NCBI RefSeq assembly: GCF_016901225.1
Contig: NZ_JAFEUL010000004.1
Location: 62,001-126,000, forward strand
Source of the DNA: Actibacterium sp. 188UL27-1
Lineage (GTDB): Bacteria > Pseudomonadota > Alphaproteobacteria > Rhodobacterales > Rhodobacteraceae
Reading direction: 5' to 3'
Length of the DNA stretch: 64,000 nt
Every line of letters starts with the position of its first letter. The first letter of the stretch is position 1. The notes below the pieces were generated by a model. That model did no database searches. It had not been told where the DNA came from and saw nothing but the letters and a program-made list of their open reading frames with translations. The position numbers were made by a program, and so were the translations under genes. Shown here piece after piece: positions 61,745 through 64,000 of this stretch.

Positions 61745-62338
61745 ATGAAGGTCCCGTATTTGACATTCGCCGCGTTCCCTATGGCGCTGGCGGTTACCCT
61801 TGCGACGGCCACGGCCCAAGGCAATGACGCAAACCCCATCACCGATAGCAGCGCATTATCGGCGGAGGAGTTGCAGGAGCGGTTCCTCAAGCAAAGCACA
61901 CGCGGCATCACCATCATTGGTGAGGATGGCGAAAGTCAGACCGGCGCGATCGAGAATGTAAAGCCCGTCAGCAACGATTATGTCGAATTGCCGATCAACG
62001 AACAGGTCTTTGTCAGTGTGTCGTTTGATTTTAACTCCGATGAGTTGCGCGATGACCAGAAACCCAAGCTCACCACCCTATGTCAGGCCATGACCAATGT
62101 CGCGGTGGAGCAATTCCGGGTCGTCGGGCACACCGATGCATCAGGCGGAGCGGAGTATAACATGGAGCTGTCTATGCGCCGTGCCGAAGCGGTGCGTGGC
62201 TATCTGATCTCCAGCTGCGGGCTGGACGCATCCCGCCTTTTGGCCATCGGCAAGGGTGAGGAAATCCCGGTGAACCAGGCCGATCCGCGCGCCGTGGAAA
62301 ACCGGCGCGTCGAATTCCAAGCGGTCCAGACCAACTGA
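61745..62338 (+). CDS. OmpA-family outer-membrane/peptidoglycan-binding protein
   Basis: A 197-residue exported protein. It has a signal peptide (MKVPYLTFAAFPMALAV, cleavage near ATATAQG). The C-terminal OmpA domain (residues about 88-192) has VSVSFDFNSDELRDDQKPKL and the diaminopimelate-binding region VVGHTDASGGAEYN with LSMRRAEAVRGYL. There is no large beta-barrel, so it resembles a small peptidoglycan-associated protein. The start at 61745 has the ribosome-binding site GGAGG. Confidence 0.87.
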   Translation: MKVPYLTFAAFPMALAVTLATATAQGNDANPITDSSALSAEELQERFLKQSTRGITIIGEDGESQTGAIENVKPVSNDYVELPINEQVFVSVSFDFNSDELRDDQKPKLTTLCQAMTNVAVEQFRVVGHTDASGGAEYNMELSMRRAEAVRGYLISSCGLDASRLLAIGKGEEIPVNQADPRAVENRRVEFQAVQTN

Positions 62339-62382
62339 CACCCGTCGCCGGGGGTGGGTCAAAGCCTTCCCCCGATGCACAG

Positions 62383-63039
62383 TTAATCGTCCTGATCCAG
62401 GAATAGCAGTGGCAAGATCACGGCGGCCAACCCGACCCCGATCACCTGCATGACGATGAAAAGCGGCATATGTACCGGGTTGATGCCTGCGAACGTGTCG
62501 CTGAGGCTGCGCGCGATGGTCACCGCCGGGTTCGCAAAGCTGGTGGAGGATGTGTACCAATACGCCCCCGTGATATAAAGCGCCACCAGCGTTGGCACGG
62601 CTTCGGGCCGCGAATAAAGCCCGCCAAAGATCACGAACAGCAGGCCGAACGTGGCCAGCACCTCGGATGACCACAGGGCGATCCCTGTGCGGTCCGTGGT
62701 CGAGATCTGAAGGATCGACTGGTCAAACATCAGATGGGTCAGCCAGACCCCGACGATACCGCCGGCGACTTGGACCGCCACGTATTTGGCCGCCAGGGGC
62801 AGCTCGATCTCCCCCCGCAGGATAAAGGCCAGGGTCACGGCCGGGTTGAAATGCGCGCCCGAAACCGGGCCCAACGTCGTGATGATCACATAAAGGATAC
62901 AGCCCGTGGCGATGGCATTGGCCAAAAGCGCGATGGCGACGTTGCCGTCTGCCAATGTCTCTCCCATGATGCCCGATCCCACGACGCCGATCAACAGCAT
63001 GGCGGTGCCGACGAATTCGGCCAGCAAACGGCGGGTCAT
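62383..63039 (-). CDS. aqpS: Aquaglyceroporin-type channel of the ars cluster (AqpS-like)
   Basis: A 218-residue MIP-family channel with six membrane helices. The two half-helix motifs are AHFNPAVTLAF and FANPAVTIARS (both Asn-Pro-Ala). It lies directly downstream of, and overlaps by four bases, an arsenate reductase gene. This matches the Sinorhizobium ars operon, where AqpS lets arsenite made by ArsC leave the cell down its gradient. The role is inferred from that precedent. An ordinary small-solute channel is the alternative. Confidence 0.85.
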   Translation of the reverse strand: MTRRLLAEFVGTAMLLIGVVGSGIMGETLADGNVAIALLANAIATGCILYVIITTLGPVSGAHFNPAVTLAFILRGEIELPLAAKYVAVQVAGGIVGVWLTHLMFDQSILQISTTDRTGIALWSSEVLATFGLLFVIFGGLYSRPEAVPTLVALYITGAYWYTSSTSFANPAVTIARSLSDTFAGINPVHMPLFIVMQVIGVGLAAVILPLLFLDQDD

Positions 63040-63512
63040 GGCAAGGTTCCCACGCGGTCGAGCGTGGATTTCAAGGCGGCGGGATCCATCGCCTCAACCG
63101 GTTCGGCCAGGAATGCCGCGGCACGGCGGCCCAGAATATCATAGGCTTGGGTAAAGGCCGTGTCCCAGTCGGGTTTTTCCGCCTTGGCCGGGTCTTCCAC
63201 GCCCCAATGGGCGCGCACAGGGGCGCCGGGCCAAACCGGGCAAACCTCGCCCGCGGCCGACCCGCAGACGGTGATTACCGCATCCATGGCCGGGGCATCG
63301 TCAGCTGCGAATTCATCCCAGCTTTTGGACCGGGCGCCGCTGACATCATGGCCCTGCGCCGTCAGCAGGGTGATCGACTGGGGATGCACCTGACCTGCAG
63401 GCTGCGACCCTGCGGAATAGGCCGTCACGCGACCGTCGCTGGTGCTGTTCAAGATGGTTTCCAGCAAGATCGAACGCGCGGAATTGCCGGTGCAGAGAAC
63501 CAGTACATTCAT
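63036..63512 (-). CDS. arsC: Arsenate reductase, low-molecular-weight phosphatase-like
   Basis: A 158-residue protein of the thioredoxin-coupled LMW-PTP-type ArsC fold. The P-loop LCTGNSARSILLE contains the nucleophile Cys and Arg of CX5R. Other features are a TVCGSAAGEVCPVWPG region with further Cys residues and HWGVEDPAKAEK with the general-acid Asp. It reduces arsenate to arsenite. It is coupled to aqpS downstream and preceded by a second ArsC-like gene. Confidence 0.88.
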   Translation of the reverse strand: MNVLVLCTGNSARSILLETILNSTSDGRVTAYSAGSQPAGQVHPQSITLLTAQGHDVSGARSKSWDEFAADDAPAMDAVITVCGSAAGEVCPVWPGAPVRAHWGVEDPAKAEKPDWDTAFTQAYDILGRRAAAFLAEPVEAMDPAALKSTLDRVGTLP

Positions 63513-63534
63513 TCAAAAATCCTTTGATCAGAAT

Positions 63535-64000
63535 TCAATGGGTCTGTTGGGTGCCGATATCGTCAAGGGCATGTTGAAGCGCGCTGCGTTCCAGGGTGCT
63601 CACGGGCAAACTCGTAAAGGCCACGATCCTGTTGACCAATGTGCCATAGGCGCTTTGGAACGCATAGGCCCGTTCTGCGTCATTGCGATCGACCTTCCCG
63701 GGGTCTGGCATCCCCCAATGGGCGGAGACGGGGTGCCCGGGCCAGCTTGGGCATTCCTCATTCGCGGCCTGGTTGCACACGGTAAAGACGAAATGGAGGG
63801 CTGGCGCGCCCTCCGCCCGGAACGCGTCGATATTCTTTGACCGAAGCGGGCCGGTATCCAGCCCCTTCTGGCGCAGCATTTCCAAGGCGTGCGTATTCGG
63901 CGTCGATGTTGGCTGTGTCCCCGCAGAGAAGGCATTGAACCGGTCGCCCGCGACATGGCGCAGGATGGCCTCGGCCAAGATCGAGCGGGCGGAATTGCCG
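63535..64000 (-). CDS. Second ArsC-type phosphatase/reductase, 5' truncated by window
   Basis: A LMW-PTP-type protein whose start lies beyond the right edge. The frame is open to the end and includes part of the P-loop (GNSARSILAEAIL). The visible region has FSAGTQPTSTPNTHAL, TVCNQAANEECPSWPG and HWGMPDPGKVDRN. It is clearly similar in layout to the next gene, arsC, 22 bases downstream, so the two appear to be tandem arsenate-reductase genes. It is distinct in sequence, so it is not a very recent duplicate. Confidence 0.82.
   Translation of the reverse strand, partial: GNSARSILAEAILRHVAGDRFNAFSAGTQPTSTPNTHALEMLRQKGLDTGPLRSKNIDAFRAEGAPALHFVFTVCNQAANEECPSWPGHPVSAHWGMPDPGKVDRNDAERAYAFQSAYGTLVNRIVAFTSLPVSTLERSALQHALDDIGTQQTH

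Noticed and set aside
1-64000. tRNA, rRNA, prophage or integrase genes
   Set aside because: None was recognised on either strand by reading for cloverleaf-like sequences, phage structural proteins or site-specific recombinases. A tRNAscan or Infernal run was not possible, so small RNAs may be missed.

Overview
This window looks like the chromosome of a marine-type alphaproteobacterium of the Rhodobacterales (Roseobacter group). The evidence is a high-GC coding style, the hisS-hisZ-hisG order, class II (B12-dependent) ribonucleotide reductase, a PutA without its DNA-binding domain beside an Lrp-type regulator, a TRAP transporter operon, a polyamine cluster, and DUF1489, IalB-like and AqpS-type proteins. 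This placement is an inference from gene content; there is no rRNA gene in the window. Both edges cut genes: hisS on the left and an arsenate-reductase-like gene on the right. Layout: 1-2748 carries the 3' part of hisS with hisZ and hisG; 2932-7077 an Old Yellow Enzyme homologue, a DUF1489 protein and nrdJ. Bases 7078-8884 form a 1.8-kb graveyard with remnants of an IS66-family and an IS3-family element. Bases 8885-14130 hold a phenylacetate catabolism cluster (paaR-like, paaK, paaI divergent from paaZ, paaX). A TetR gene follows, then a GMC oxidoreductase divergent from a TRAP transporter operon ending in an IclR regulator (15051-20923). Bases 21160-26380 hold an unusual set: a cytoplasmic-looking subtilase, a vanadium-haloperoxidase/PAP2-type protein with an N-terminal (Gly-Lys-Met)9 repeat, and a SARP-like regulator with TPR-type repeats. 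Next come putA/putR, a sulfotransferase-like protein, an orphan phnM with HAD and GNAT genes, and a polyamine block (speD, a rhomboid-GNAT fusion, a membrane-anchored protein, membrane SpeE). Bases 38301-39832 hold two small-metabolite genes. The oxalate block (40097-47830) contains a GntR regulator, oxc, frc, a formyltransferase resembling the hydrolase domain of 10-formyl-THF dehydrogenase, a universal stress protein and tctBA. From 47915 on are a ScfR-type regulator, a ketopantoate-reductase-like gene with a class V aminotransferase, an inositol-phosphatase-family protein, a DUF882 peptidase divergent from an L,D-transpeptidase, an lpxD-acpXL-fabF lipid A acyl-chain cluster, an IalB protein, a HerA-like ATPase, a TfoX C-terminal-domain protein, an OmpA-family protein and an ars cluster. 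How the genes work together: several blocks are complete small pathways with their own regulator, namely phenylacetate activation and ring-cleavage aldehyde oxidation, proline to glutamate, oxalate to formyl-CoA to formate with one-carbon transfer, polyamine synthesis, and arsenate reduction with arsenite efflux. The observations most worth following up are the subtilase / GKM-repeat haloperoxidase / SARP-TPR locus, the rhomboid-GNAT fusion in the polyamine cluster, the FDH-hydrolase-like formyltransferase in the oxalate operon, and a perfect 16-bp palindrome present three times, twice in coding sequence.
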